From a bacterium (GTDB taxonomy: Bacteria; Patescibacteriota; Minisyncoccia; JAJYZQ01), in assembly GCA_021799835.1 (NCBI GenBank), contig JAJYZQ010000008.1, positions 1 to 9,005 of the forward strand: a stretch of DNA of 9,005 nucleotides, read 5' to 3'. Made by a program: the position numbers and the translations under genes. Of this stretch, positions 1-6,612 are shown piece by piece. The notes under the pieces were generated by a model that did not search any database, was not told the DNA's origin, and saw only the letters and a program-made list of their open reading frames with translations. The first letter of the stretch is position 1. The number at the start of each line of letters is the position of its first letter.

Positions 1-1
1 G

Positions 2-1102
2 ATCAAAGAAGTTGTAGCAAGCACTGCCAAGGCGATCGAGATGGTAGAGACGGTTGCTGGAGTGACCGTGGCGAGCGTGGTCGCGAGCGTGAACGGCACG
101 CACGTCAATATGCGCAAGACCAAAGGTGTCGTGGTGGTGTCGCGCGCGGACAATGAGATCAGTGAAGGGGATGTGGAGCGGGCACTGGACGCCGCAAAGA
201 CTATCTCCCTACCGGCAAATCGCGAGATCATTACCGTTATCCCCTTGGTCTATAATGTAGACGGCGAGATGGGCATCAAAGATCCTGTCGGTATGAACGG
301 CGTCAAACTGGAAGCGGAAGCGGTATTGATTGATGCGCTTTCACCGGCGATAAAAAATTTACGCAAGTGCATCAACGAGACGCGCTTGGATATTGACGCA
401 CTTATTCCTGCAGGCCTCGCTGCTGCCCAATCATTGTTGAACAAGAAACAGTTGGACCTGGGGACTGCTGTGGTGGATGTGGGTGCGGGGACGACGAGTA
501 TAGCAGTATATGAAGAGGGAAAGCTCATTCATTTTAAGGTATTTCCTGTTGCTGGCGCGCATATTACCAATGATATCGCTATTGGCTTGCGCACATCTAC
601 AGAAGTTGCCGAAGAAGTAAAGCTGCGCTACGGCAATGCCTTACCCGCAAACGTCAATAAAAAAGATGTTATCAATATGGCCGAGTTTGGCGCAGACCTT
701 AATTTTAAAATTGCTGCGACTCAGCTGACCGAGATCATTGAGGCGCGCGTCTCGGAAATTTTTGAATTACTGAATAAAGAATTGAAGTCTATTGATCGTA
801 AAGGGCTTTTGCCAGGCGGCATAGTATTCGCTGGTGGCGGCATTAAGATCCCCGGCACAGTGGAATTGGCAAAAGAGATTTTTAAATTGCCGGCACAGAT
901 CGGCGCCACGCAAAATGTTTCCGGCGTTTTAGATGAAATGCACGATCCTATATATGCTGCATGTCTTGGTCTCGTTAAAGAGGGGTTGGGTAATGGGGAA
1001 GAACAGGCCGCAACTCCCAGCAGGCGTGGCATCGCTGTTCCCAACCTCAAGATCAAGCATGGTTTTGATATCCGAAAATTCATCAAATCATTTATTCCCT
1101 GA
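2..1102 (+). CDS. ftsA: Cell division protein FtsA, 5' end missing
   Basis: Actin-like ATPase that tethers FtsZ polymers to the inner membrane and recruits later divisome proteins. The frame is open from base 2, so the visible protein has 366 residues. By comparison with known FtsA, about 55 N-terminal residues, including the first phosphate motif, lie outside the window. The ATG at 41 is internal: codons before it still read as FtsA (EVVASTAKAIEMVETVAG). Visible motifs are the IPLVYNVDGEMGIKDPVGM segment of subdomain 1C (about nt 239-295), the second phosphate motif VVDVGAGTTSIAVY (about nt 470-511), and the adenosine motif GGIVFAGGGIKIPG (about nt 818-859). The protein ends in a basic amphipathic stretch (GFDIRKFIKSFIP) after a short linker, the expected membrane-targeting helix. 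It ends in TGA, 80 bases before ftsZ, and is very probably co-transcribed with it. Confidence 0.95.
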   Translation: MKEVVASTAKAIEMVETVAGVTVASVVASVNGTHVNMRKTKGVVVVSRADNEISEGDVERALDAAKTISLPANREIITVIPLVYNVDGEMGIKDPVGMNGVKLEAEAVLIDALSPAIKNLRKCINETRLDIDALIPAGLAAAQSLLNKKQLDLGTAVVDVGAGTTSIAVYEEGKLIHFKVFPVAGAHITNDIAIGLRTSTEVAEEVKLRYGNALPANVNKKDVINMAEFGADLNFKIAATQLTEIIEARVSEIFELLNKELKSIDRKGLLPGGIVFAGGGIKIPGTVELAKEIFKLPAQIGATQNVSGVLDEMHDPIYAACLGLVKEGLGNGEEQAATPSRRGIAVPNLKIKHGFDIRKFIKSFIP

Positions 1103-1182
1103 AGGCACTCTGTCCTTGCAAATTTTACTATTTTGTGGTTGTATGGGGCAAACAAGACGATGTAGTCTTTACCTATCAAAAT

Positions 1183-2607
1183 ATGCCACAAATCAAACCT
1201 GATATAGAAACATTTGCGCGCATCAAGGTGATCGGCGTAGGTGGTAGCGGCCACAATGCGATCAGCCGCATGATGAGCTCAAAAATAAATGGCGTTGATT
1301 TTGTCGCCATTAATACCGATGCTCAGGCGCTGCATACGTGCAATGCGCCGCTGAAAGTGCATATCGGTAAGAATCTTACTCGTGGATTGGGAGCAGGCAT
1401 GAACCCAGAGATCGGGCGGCAGGCGGCGGAAGAAAACCGCGACGAGATCCATGAGGTGGTGAAGGGTGCGGAGATGATCTTTGTTACCTGTGGCTTGGGT
1501 GGCGGAACAGGAACGGGAGCGGCACCGGTCATTGCTGAGGCGGCAAAAGAAGCCGGCTCTTTAACGGTAGCGGTGGTGACCAAGCCGTTTGCATTTGAAG
1601 GCGCGCAACGCGGAAAACTCGCAGAAGCGGGACTTGACAGTTTGAAAGAAAAAGTGGATACGCTCATTACCATTCCTAATGATAAGCTTCTGCAAATTAT
1701 TGATAAAAATACACCGCTTACGCGAGCGTTTGAGATCGTAGACGATGTGTTGCGCCAAGCGGTGCAAGGCATTTCTGACCTCATTACTATTCCCGGCATC
1801 GTCAATGTGGACTTTGCGGATGTAAAAGCAATTATGAAAGACGCCGGCTCAGCCCTTATGGGCATCGGCTCGGCAACGGGCGATGACCGCGCAGTAGAGG
1901 CGGCAAAGATGGCGATCAACTCGCCATTGCTGGACATTTCTATAGAAGGCGCCAAAGGAGTTCTCTTTAATGTGACGGGTGGGGCGGATCTCGCGATGTG
2001 GGAGATCAATGAAGCAGCAAAGGTTATCACGGAATCCATAGACCCTGACGCGAAGGTCATTTTCGGCGCAGTAACATCGGATAAGCTGAAAAAAGGCGAG
2101 ATCCGCGTTACCGTTATTGCGACGGGCTTCGGCCATGAGGACCTACGGCCTAAGAAATTTACTTGGTCGCAAAATGAAACGGTTGATCTTTTTGAGCGCG
2201 AGCAAGCAGCGGAAGCGGTTGCGGAAGATGAGCAAGAGCCGGTTGCCGGCATTCATCGCATTATGGAAGAGCCCGTTGCCGAGAAACCTTCTGGTACGCC
2301 AACGCGCGCAAAAAGCTTTGGGTTTGATATGCCAGCAAATCCTCAACCGGCGAAAGCGGAAAAAGAAGAAAAAGCAGAGAAAACAGAGCGCCGCGAATCA
2401 GTTACTCGCTCAGAGCAGCGTGCTGCTAGTGTAAAATCTTCCGCCGAGCATCGTGAAGTAGTGCGGGAAGAAAAAGCGGCTAAAGGAACTCCAGAAGAGA
2501 AAGAACCGGCGCGGCAACCTGTGAAAGCGGGATCCGCGGACTTTGGATTGGATGATGAGGATGATACGTGGTCAATTCCTGCATTTATTCGCAAAAAACT
2601 TAAATAA
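1183..2607 (+). CDS. ftsZ: Cell division GTPase FtsZ
   Basis: Tubulin homologue that polymerises into the Z-ring at mid-cell and directs septal wall synthesis. From the ATG at 1183 it has 474 residues. The N-terminus (ARIKVIGVGGSGHNAISRM) is a Rossmann-like GTP-binding fold. The tubulin signature GGGTGTG is at residues 106-112. The synergy (T7) loop NVDFADVKAIMKDAG starts at residue 208, with catalytic-type Asp210 and Asp213. After about residue 345 comes a charged linker rich in Glu, Lys and Ala, then the C-terminal conserved peptide WSIPAFIRKKLK, which binds FtsA. The frame is open back to a GTG at 1135, but those 16 extra codons have no family resemblance, so I chose 1183. Neither start has a Shine-Dalgarno sequence. 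It is second in the ftsA-ftsZ operon, which ends at the terminator near 2687-2718. Confidence 0.97.
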   Translation: MPQIKPDIETFARIKVIGVGGSGHNAISRMMSSKINGVDFVAINTDAQALHTCNAPLKVHIGKNLTRGLGAGMNPEIGRQAAEENRDEIHEVVKGAEMIFVTCGLGGGTGTGAAPVIAEAAKEAGSLTVAVVTKPFAFEGAQRGKLAEAGLDSLKEKVDTLITIPNDKLLQIIDKNTPLTRAFEIVDDVLRQAVQGISDLITIPGIVNVDFADVKAIMKDAGSALMGIGSATGDDRAVEAAKMAINSPLLDISIEGAKGVLFNVTGGADLAMWEINEAAKVITESIDPDAKVIFGAVTSDKLKKGEIRVTVIATGFGHEDLRPKKFTWSQNETVDLFEREQAAEAVAEDEQEPVAGIHRIMEEPVAEKPSGTPTRAKSFGFDMPANPQPAKAEKEEKAEKTERRESVTRSEQRAASVKSSAEHREVVREEKAAKGTPEEKEPARQPVKAGSADFGLDDEDDTWSIPAFIRKKLK

Positions 2608-2611
2608 TACT

Positions 2612-2657
2612 AGGACTTACGCATTTTGCCTTAAACTTAACCAAATGTATAAGTCCT
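2612..2657. repeat. Imperfect 15-bp inverted repeat just after ftsZ
   Basis: The arm AGGACTTACGCATTT (2612-2626) faces AAATGTATAAGTCCT (2643-2657) with 16 bases between them. Fourteen of 15 positions pair: eight perfect outer pairs, one C/A mismatch, one G-T wobble, then five more pairs. No T-run follows the right arm, so it is a poor intrinsic terminator. Its shape, terminal inverted repeats around a tiny core, could be a very small MITE-like remnant or simply a 3'-end stabilising hairpin. No clear target-site duplication is visible at its edges. The pairing is seen directly; the origin is a guess. Confidence 0.5.
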
Positions 2658-2686
2658 CTCTCATAACTTCTCCTGTGGACAAGAAT

Positions 2687-2718
2687 AAAAAACACCATGC
2701 TGTAACGCGGTGTTTTTT
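2687..2718 (+). terminator. Intrinsic terminator of the ftsA-ftsZ operon
   Basis: The arms AAAAAACACC (2687-2696) and GGTGTTTTTT (2709-2718) form a 10-bp perfect stem with a 12-base loop. The T-rich tail continues as ATTTTTT to about 2725. It lies 80 bases after the ftsZ stop, as expected for the end of a division transcript. Because the A-run and T-run are symmetric it could in principle also act on the other strand, but no minus-strand gene is seen here. Confidence 0.8.
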
Positions 2719-2760
2719 ATTTTTTGCACAGAAAAATAGTTGTTGGACGGCTTAATGATG

Positions 2761-2794
2761 CTTCTTTACGGGCAAAAAAGTTTTACCCCAGAAG
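2761..2794. repeat. Interrupted inverted repeat upstream of the nrdJ promoter
   Basis: CTTCT (2761-2765) pairs with AGAAG (2790-2794), and inside it GGG (2770-2772) pairs with CCC (2786-2788), with facing A and T runs in the centre. It sits about 17 bases upstream of the -35 element. It could be a weak operator or chance. It does not resemble the NrdR box that often controls ribonucleotide reductase genes. Confidence 0.25.
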
Positions 2795-2810
2795 AGGGTT
2801 GTTGTAAATA

Positions 2811-2839
2811 TTGACCGGTATTTGGAGGCAGTTTACAAT
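2811..2839 (+). promoter_or_regulatory. Sigma70-type promoter for nrdJ
   Basis: TTGACC at 2811-2816 matches five of six bases of the -35 consensus. TACAAT at 2834-2839 matches five of six of the -10 consensus. The spacer is exactly 17 bases. Transcription would start near 2846. The promoter follows the ftsZ terminator and faces nrdJ, which makes nrdJ-cobO a separate transcription unit with a leader of about 195 bases. Confidence 0.75.
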
Positions 2840-2845
2840 AGATAC

Positions 2846-3040
2846 AGATAAGAGAAAAACACTTCAGCCGCGCTATAGCGGCTGCTCGCCGCTATAGGCG
2901 TAGGGAATACCTTTCTTTTCTTTTAACAACAATGGAGTAGCATTATTATTTTTTTAGTGCGCCTTTTGCGGGGAACTGATGTGAAGCGAGCAATGGTCGA
3001 AATCATTTTGCGTCAGCGTTAAAAGGCGTTTTGTCGCCCT
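2846..3040 (+). promoter_or_regulatory. Long structured 5' leader of nrdJ, candidate cis-regulatory RNA
   Basis: About 195 bases separate the predicted transcript start from the nrdJ ATG, with no gene inside. Visible pairing: AAGAGAAAA (2850-2858) with TTTTCTTTT (2916-2924) encloses two hairpins that share the loop GCTATA (2865-2884 and 2887-2900). These compete with a 10-bp hairpin (2873-2882 with 2888-2897). A seven-T run lies at 2949-2955. A second domain is closed by CGCCTTTT (2960-2967) with AAAAGGCG (3021-3028), with CTGATG/CGTCAG (2976-2981/3011-3016) inside. GGCG (3025-3028) can instead pair with CGCC (3035-3038) right before the ATG. I see no B12-box of the canonical cobalamin riboswitch. 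A regulatory role is inferred from length, structure and position. Confidence 0.5.
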
Positions 3041-5680
3041 ATGGCAAAGAAAATCACGCCGTCAGTTTCAGGAGGACAGTTGACTCAACACGCCACAACG
3101 TTGCCGTTTCAAACGATTAAAAAACGAGATGGCAGCATCGTTCCTTTTAACAAAGACAAGGTGACCAATGCTATTTTTAAAGCGTTTAAAGCCGCAGGTT
3201 TGCCGTATTTTGATAAGGCAGAAGAGGTAGCGGAAGCGGTTATTAGCCGCATGAGCACGCATAAGTTCAAAAATGGCATGCCGGGTGTGGAGGAGATCCA
3301 GGATCTCGTAGAACAGACCTTGATTGATAAAGATTATGCAAAGGTTGCAAAGGCCTACATCATCTATCGCCATAAGCGGATGGAAGTGCGCCAGGAAAAG
3401 GAAGAAGTATTGGGGAAGGCAGAGATTGACGAAGTGGATAAGCGCTTTGACCTCAATGCCTTGCGGGTGCTGCGTGCGCGCTATTTGCGCAAATCAGAAG
3501 ACGGCACAATAGAAGAGTCTCCCAAAGATCTTTTTCGCCGCGTCTCGCTGCACACGCTCTTGCCGAGTCTGCTCTATGATAAAAAAGTATATGCGAGAAA
3601 AGGTACGGTGTTTGCGCTGGAATCTTTTGACCCGAAAAAATATGACAAAAAATTCCATATTGGGAATTTTTTCCTCAACGAATTCCATTTGGACGGGTTG
3701 AAGCGCATCTATGACCGTGCGAATGCAAACGGAAAAGTTAAAGTAAGCTGGTCTGATCTCTTACAGCTCTTGCAGGACGGATATTTTGAGAAATATGTGC
3801 CGACTATGGAGCAGTTCTATGCCATTATGGTGCATCGGCAATTCTTGCCCAACACGCCCGCGCTTGCAAACTTCGGCAATTATCTGGGCATGGGGTCAGC
3901 ATGCTTTGTGTTGGATGTGGAGGATTCTATAGAGAGTATTATGGATACGCTGAAGGCAGCGTCCATCATCTTTAAGTCCGGCGGTGGAGTGGGGTATAAC
4001 TTCTCCAAGCTTCGCCCGGAAGGTGATTTTGTCAAAACCACTGCAGGCACAGCATCGGGCCCGCTCAGCTTTATGTCTATGTTTGATAATATGACTGATG
4101 TTATCAAACAAGGTGGCATTCGGCGAGGTGCAAATATGGGCATCATCAATAGCAATCATCCGGATATTGAGCGCTTCATCACTGCGAAGGCTGGCAATAA
4201 AGCATTGCGCAACTTTAATATCTCCGTCCTCATTATGGACGATTTCTGGGAATACTATAAAGAAAATAAGCCCTATCCTTTGGTGAATCCGCGGACGGGC
4301 AAGGTGGTGCGGCACACCAGTCCGCGCGCACTCTTTGATCGGTTGGTCTATCAGGCATGGGAAAGCGCAGAGCCGGGGGTCATCTTTTTTGATCACTCCA
4401 ATGAGTATAACCCGCTGCTGAAAGCGCTTGGCCCGATCGTTACCACCAATCCTTGCGGCGAGGTGCTGCTTTATCCGAATGAATCCTGCAATCTCGGCAG
4501 CATTAATGTCTGGTCATTTGTCACCGAGGATGCAAAGGGCAATGTGGGTTATGACTGGGATGCGCTGCGTGAGACGGTAATGGCTGCAATGACATTTTTG
4601 GACAATGTCATTGATATCAACAAATATCCCTTGCCACAGATTGAAGAAGTAACTCTTGCCACGCGCAAGATCGGCTTGGGCGTTATGGGCGTAGGAGATC
4701 TTCTCTATGCATTGGGTCTCTCCTATTCTTCGCCAAAAGGCGTAGAGTTTATGGAGCAGCTGATGGAGTTCATTAACTATCATTCCAAGGTAGCGTCTAT
4801 AGAGCTAGCGCGGGAGCGAGGAAGCTTTGCACTCTTTGATAAAAGTTTTTATCCGGAAGGGAAATTGCCAATCAGCGGCTATAAGGATCCGCGTGCAAAG
4901 ATGAATTGGAAGAAGCTCATTCGCGATATCAAAGAAGTCGGCCTGCGCAATACCTATACCACGGTCATCGCGCCAACCGGTTCTATTTCTATGATCGCCG
5001 GCACTTCAAGCGGCATGGAGCCGGTGTTCAGTTTAGTGTTTGAAAAAAATGTTAGCGTAGGCAGCTTCTATTATGTGGATCCGGTCTTTGAAGAAGTGAT
5101 GTCTACACTGGGCTTGCTGGATGATGAGCTCATTAAGGAAGTTGCTACGCATCGGGGGTCTATCCGCGACATTGATTACATCCCGGAAAAGTATAAGAAG
5201 ACATTCGTTACGGCGATGGATATTGAGCCAAAAGACCACATTAAAGCGCTTGCGGCGTTTCAGAAGTGGGTGGACTCCTCCATTTCCAAGACCAATAATT
5301 TCCCTGCGAATGCGACAGTGGAAGATGTGCGCGAAAGCTACCTGCTCGCTTATAAGCTCGGCTGTAAAGATGTGACGGTATTCCGCGATTCGTCCATCCA
5401 AAACCAAGTGCTGAACAATAATGTTCAGCACAAGGATAAAAAGCCCGCGCCCAAAAAAGAAGTGAAGGAAAAAGAATTGATCACCGTCAGCGATGCAAAA
5501 GCGGAAGGCATCAAAGTGTACCAAACGGCAGGCGCGGGGAGTATTGCGCAAACTATGGCAGTTCCTGCTCCGGTAGCGGTGCACCAAGATATTACTGAGT
5601 GTCCGAATGACGGCACGACGCTCGTGAATAAGGAGGGCTGTAAAATCTGTCCGGTGTGCAGTTGGGGGTTGTGCCTCTAG
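3041..5680 (+). CDS. nrdJ: Adenosylcobalamin-dependent (class II) ribonucleotide reductase
   Basis: Reduces ribonucleotides to deoxyribonucleotides with a thiyl radical generated from adenosylcobalamin; cytoplasmic, oxygen-independent. 879 residues. An ATP-cone (about residues 23-115, starting IKKRDGSIVPFNKDKV) gives allosteric activity control. The catalytic barrel shows LPNTPALANFG, the redox Cys288, SGGGVGYNFSKLRPEGD, the active-site NPCGE with Asn470, radical Cys472 and Glu474, redox partner Cys483 eleven residues on (the class II spacing), and the phosphate-binding PTGSIS at 645-650. After a Lys-rich linker the tail has Cys854, 867, 870, 873 and 878: a zinc-ribbon-like segment ending in a CX4C pair that re-reduces the active site. 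The usual fourth Cys of the first knuckle is Asp857 (CPND). No intein. The ATG has no well-placed ribosome site; an in-frame TTG at 3080 follows AGGAGG (3070-3075) by four bases and is an alternative start. Confidence 0.96.
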   Translation: MAKKITPSVSGGQLTQHATTLPFQTIKKRDGSIVPFNKDKVTNAIFKAFKAAGLPYFDKAEEVAEAVISRMSTHKFKNGMPGVEEIQDLVEQTLIDKDYAKVAKAYIIYRHKRMEVRQEKEEVLGKAEIDEVDKRFDLNALRVLRARYLRKSEDGTIEESPKDLFRRVSLHTLLPSLLYDKKVYARKGTVFALESFDPKKYDKKFHIGNFFLNEFHLDGLKRIYDRANANGKVKVSWSDLLQLLQDGYFEKYVPTMEQFYAIMVHRQFLPNTPALANFGNYLGMGSACFVLDVEDSIESIMDTLKAASIIFKSGGGVGYNFSKLRPEGDFVKTTAGTASGPLSFMSMFDNMTDVIKQGGIRRGANMGIINSNHPDIERFITAKAGNKALRNFNISVLIMDDFWEYYKENKPYPLVNPRTGKVVRHTSPRALFDRLVYQAWESAEPGVIFFDHSNEYNPLLKALGPIVTTNPCGEVLLYPNESCNLGSINVWSFVTEDAKGNVGYDWDALRETVMAAMTFLDNVIDINKYPLPQIEEVTLATRKIGLGVMGVGDLLYALGLSYSSPKGVEFMEQLMEFINYHSKVASIELARERGSFALFDKSFYPEGKLPISGYKDPRAKMNWKKLIRDIKEVGLRNTYTTVIAPTGSISMIAGTSSGMEPVFSLVFEKNVSVGSFYYVDPVFEEVMSTLGLLDDELIKEVATHRGSIRDIDYIPEKYKKTFVTAMDIEPKDHIKALAAFQKWVDSSISKTNNFPANATVEDVRESYLLAYKLGCKDVTVFRDSSIQNQVLNNNVQHKDKKPAPKKEVKEKELITVSDAKAEGIKVYQTAGAGSIAQTMAVPAPVAVHQDITECPNDGTTLVNKEGCKICPVCSWGLCL

Positions 5681-5714
5681 AACTGATTACCATTCTTAAA
5701 TCAAGAAGAAAGAG

Positions 5715-5746
5715 CATACGCCTCGCAGTATTTTGCGAGGCGTATG
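5715..5746. other. Strong 13-bp hairpin between nrdJ and cobO
   Basis: CATACGCCTCGCA (5715-5727) pairs perfectly with TGCGAGGCGTATG (5734-5746) around a six-base loop. It is GC-rich, starts 34 bases after the nrdJ stop and ends 34 bases before the cobO start. There is no T-run on either side, so it is not a typical intrinsic terminator. It could protect the nrdJ 3' end, act as a processing site, or lower expression of cobO relative to nrdJ. Confidence 0.65.
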
Positions 5747-5780
5747 TGTCAGACGAGATGTAGCAGTAGTTATTGTGCGT

Positions 5781-6314
5781 ATGCTTATCATATTTACGGG
5801 GAATGGCAAAGGAAAAACCACTGCGGCATTGGGGCAAGCAATGCGTGCAGTCGGCGAAGGGAAGCGTGCTATTGTCCATCAATTCATCAAGGGTCCCTGG
5901 ATATCTGGTGAAGATAAAATTGCACCTATTTTTGGCGATAAACTCACGATCATAAAAGGAGGCAAGGGGTTTGTGGGGATACTTGGCGACTCATTGCCGA
6001 TTACTGAGCATCAGCGTGCCGCGCAAGAAACCTGGGAACACATCAAAGAAGCGGTGCGATCGGGGGAATATTATTTGGTTGTTGCTGACGAGTTCAATGT
6101 GGCACTTTCTTTACAACTGCTCAACAAGCAGGACGTGTTGGCGGACATTATCCTTCTTAAAAAAGAATTGGAAGAGCGTGATGCGCTGTTAGTGCTTACG
6201 GGCAGGGGAGCAGATAGAGACATTATTGCGCTTGCTGATCTCGTTACAGAAATGCGAGAAGTGAAGCATCCCTATAATAGCGGCACGAAAGCTCGCCGCG
6301 GCGTGGAATTCTAG
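5781..6314 (+). CDS. cobO: Cob(I)alamin adenosyltransferase, CobO/BtuR family
   Basis: Transfers the adenosyl group of ATP to the reduced cobalt of a corrinoid, giving adenosylcobalamin. From the ATG at 5781 it has 177 residues, a normal length for the CobA/CobO/BtuR family. The P-loop GNGKGKTT is at residues 7-14 directly after the first strand (MLIIFT). QFIKGPW follows at 34-40, then a GKGF loop at 61-64, the Walker-B-like strand YYLVVADEFN at 97-106, and the family C-terminus with VLTGRGAD, ADLVTEM, KHP and the terminal RGVEF. The frame extends to a TTG at 5733, but those 16 codons overlap the upstream hairpin and lack similarity; a GTG at 5775 is also possible. No Shine-Dalgarno is visible. 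No other B12 biosynthesis gene is present, so salvage of scavenged corrinoid to feed NrdJ is the likely role. Confidence 0.93.
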   Translation: MLIIFTGNGKGKTTAALGQAMRAVGEGKRAIVHQFIKGPWISGEDKIAPIFGDKLTIIKGGKGFVGILGDSLPITEHQRAAQETWEHIKEAVRSGEYYLVVADEFNVALSLQLLNKQDVLADIILLKKELEERDALLVLTGRGADRDIIALADLVTEMREVKHPYNSGTKARRGVEF

Positions 6315-6612
6315 GTGTTATTTTAAAAAAGAACCGCATTAAGAAAATTGTTGGAAATTCAGCATATCGGTCCTCAATACTCCATAATAAAATTTTACGC
6401 TGATTGGTGTTTGCATTCTCATAAAGAAAATGTATTTTACCAAAACAGACCAATTGATTACTTTTGTGGTAGAGTTTAATGATCAGAGTAGAGAAACTAT
6501 AAAAGTTGCCCCGACATCTTTACTATTGTTTTAACTTGGAGAGATTCATAATGATATAGACGGCGAAGAAAATGGGCTGTAGTATAAAGCATATACTCAT
6601 AACGTATGTGCT
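6315..6612. other. AT-rich intergenic region between cobO and comEC
   Basis: 298 bases with no credible gene on either strand. It is clearly richer in A and T than the flanking genes. It holds a spaced inverted repeat, ATTGGT (6403-6408) with ACCAAT (6449-6454), and the possible comEC promoter listed separately. No clear terminator follows cobO. No tRNA or known small RNA was recognised. A three-codon reading frame (ATG ATA TAG at 6551) follows GGAGAG but is too short to interpret. Confidence 0.5.
6475..6503 (+). promoter_or_regulatory. Possible promoter for the comEC pair
   Basis: TTTAAT (6475-6480), a weak -35, is followed after 17 bases by TATAAA (6498-6503), a five-of-six -10 match. The predicted start near 6510 leaves a leader of about 100 bases before comEC. 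The AT-rich setting makes chance matches common, so this is tentative. Confidence 0.35.

Noticed and set aside
1117..1145. Promoter between ftsA and ftsZ (TTGCAA, 17 bases, TTGTAT)
   Set aside because: The -10 element matches only three of six consensus bases; the 80-base gap is better explained as operon-internal spacing.
721..1254. Minus-strand open frame across the ftsA-ftsZ junction
   Set aside because: It overlaps conserved FtsA motifs and the FtsZ N-terminus, with no promoter, ribosome site or recognisable protein.
1323..2252. Long minus-strand open frame of 309 codons
   Set aside because: It lies entirely opposite ftsZ, has low-complexity Ser/Ala/Pro-rich content and no family resemblance; it is a shadow of the ftsZ codon pattern.
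2873..2955. Hairpin at 2873-2897 plus the seven-T run at 2949-2955 as an intrinsic terminator or attenuator
   Set aside because: The T-run is about 50 bases after the hairpin. The only pairing next to the T-run is a four-base stem (AATG/CATT, 2931-2944), too weak to stop transcription.
2986..3010. tRNA-like T-loop (GGTCGAAATC)
   Set aside because: The flanking stem is only AATG/CATT with an eight-base loop, and no acceptor, D or anticodon arms surround it.
2846..3040. Canonical cobalamin riboswitch upstream of nrdJ
   Set aside because: Expected from gene context, but the B12-box (GCCACTG-like) and the conserved core segments are not present on the + strand. Only a generic structured leader can be supported.
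5033..5587. Minus-strand open frame of 184 codons opposite nrdJ
   Set aside because: It overlaps the conserved NrdJ C-terminal half and shows no recognisable domain.
3041..5680. Intein inside nrdJ
   Set aside because: Inteins are common in this family, but the catalytic motifs follow at normal spacing (Cys288, Cys472, Cys483) and no intein splice motifs are visible.
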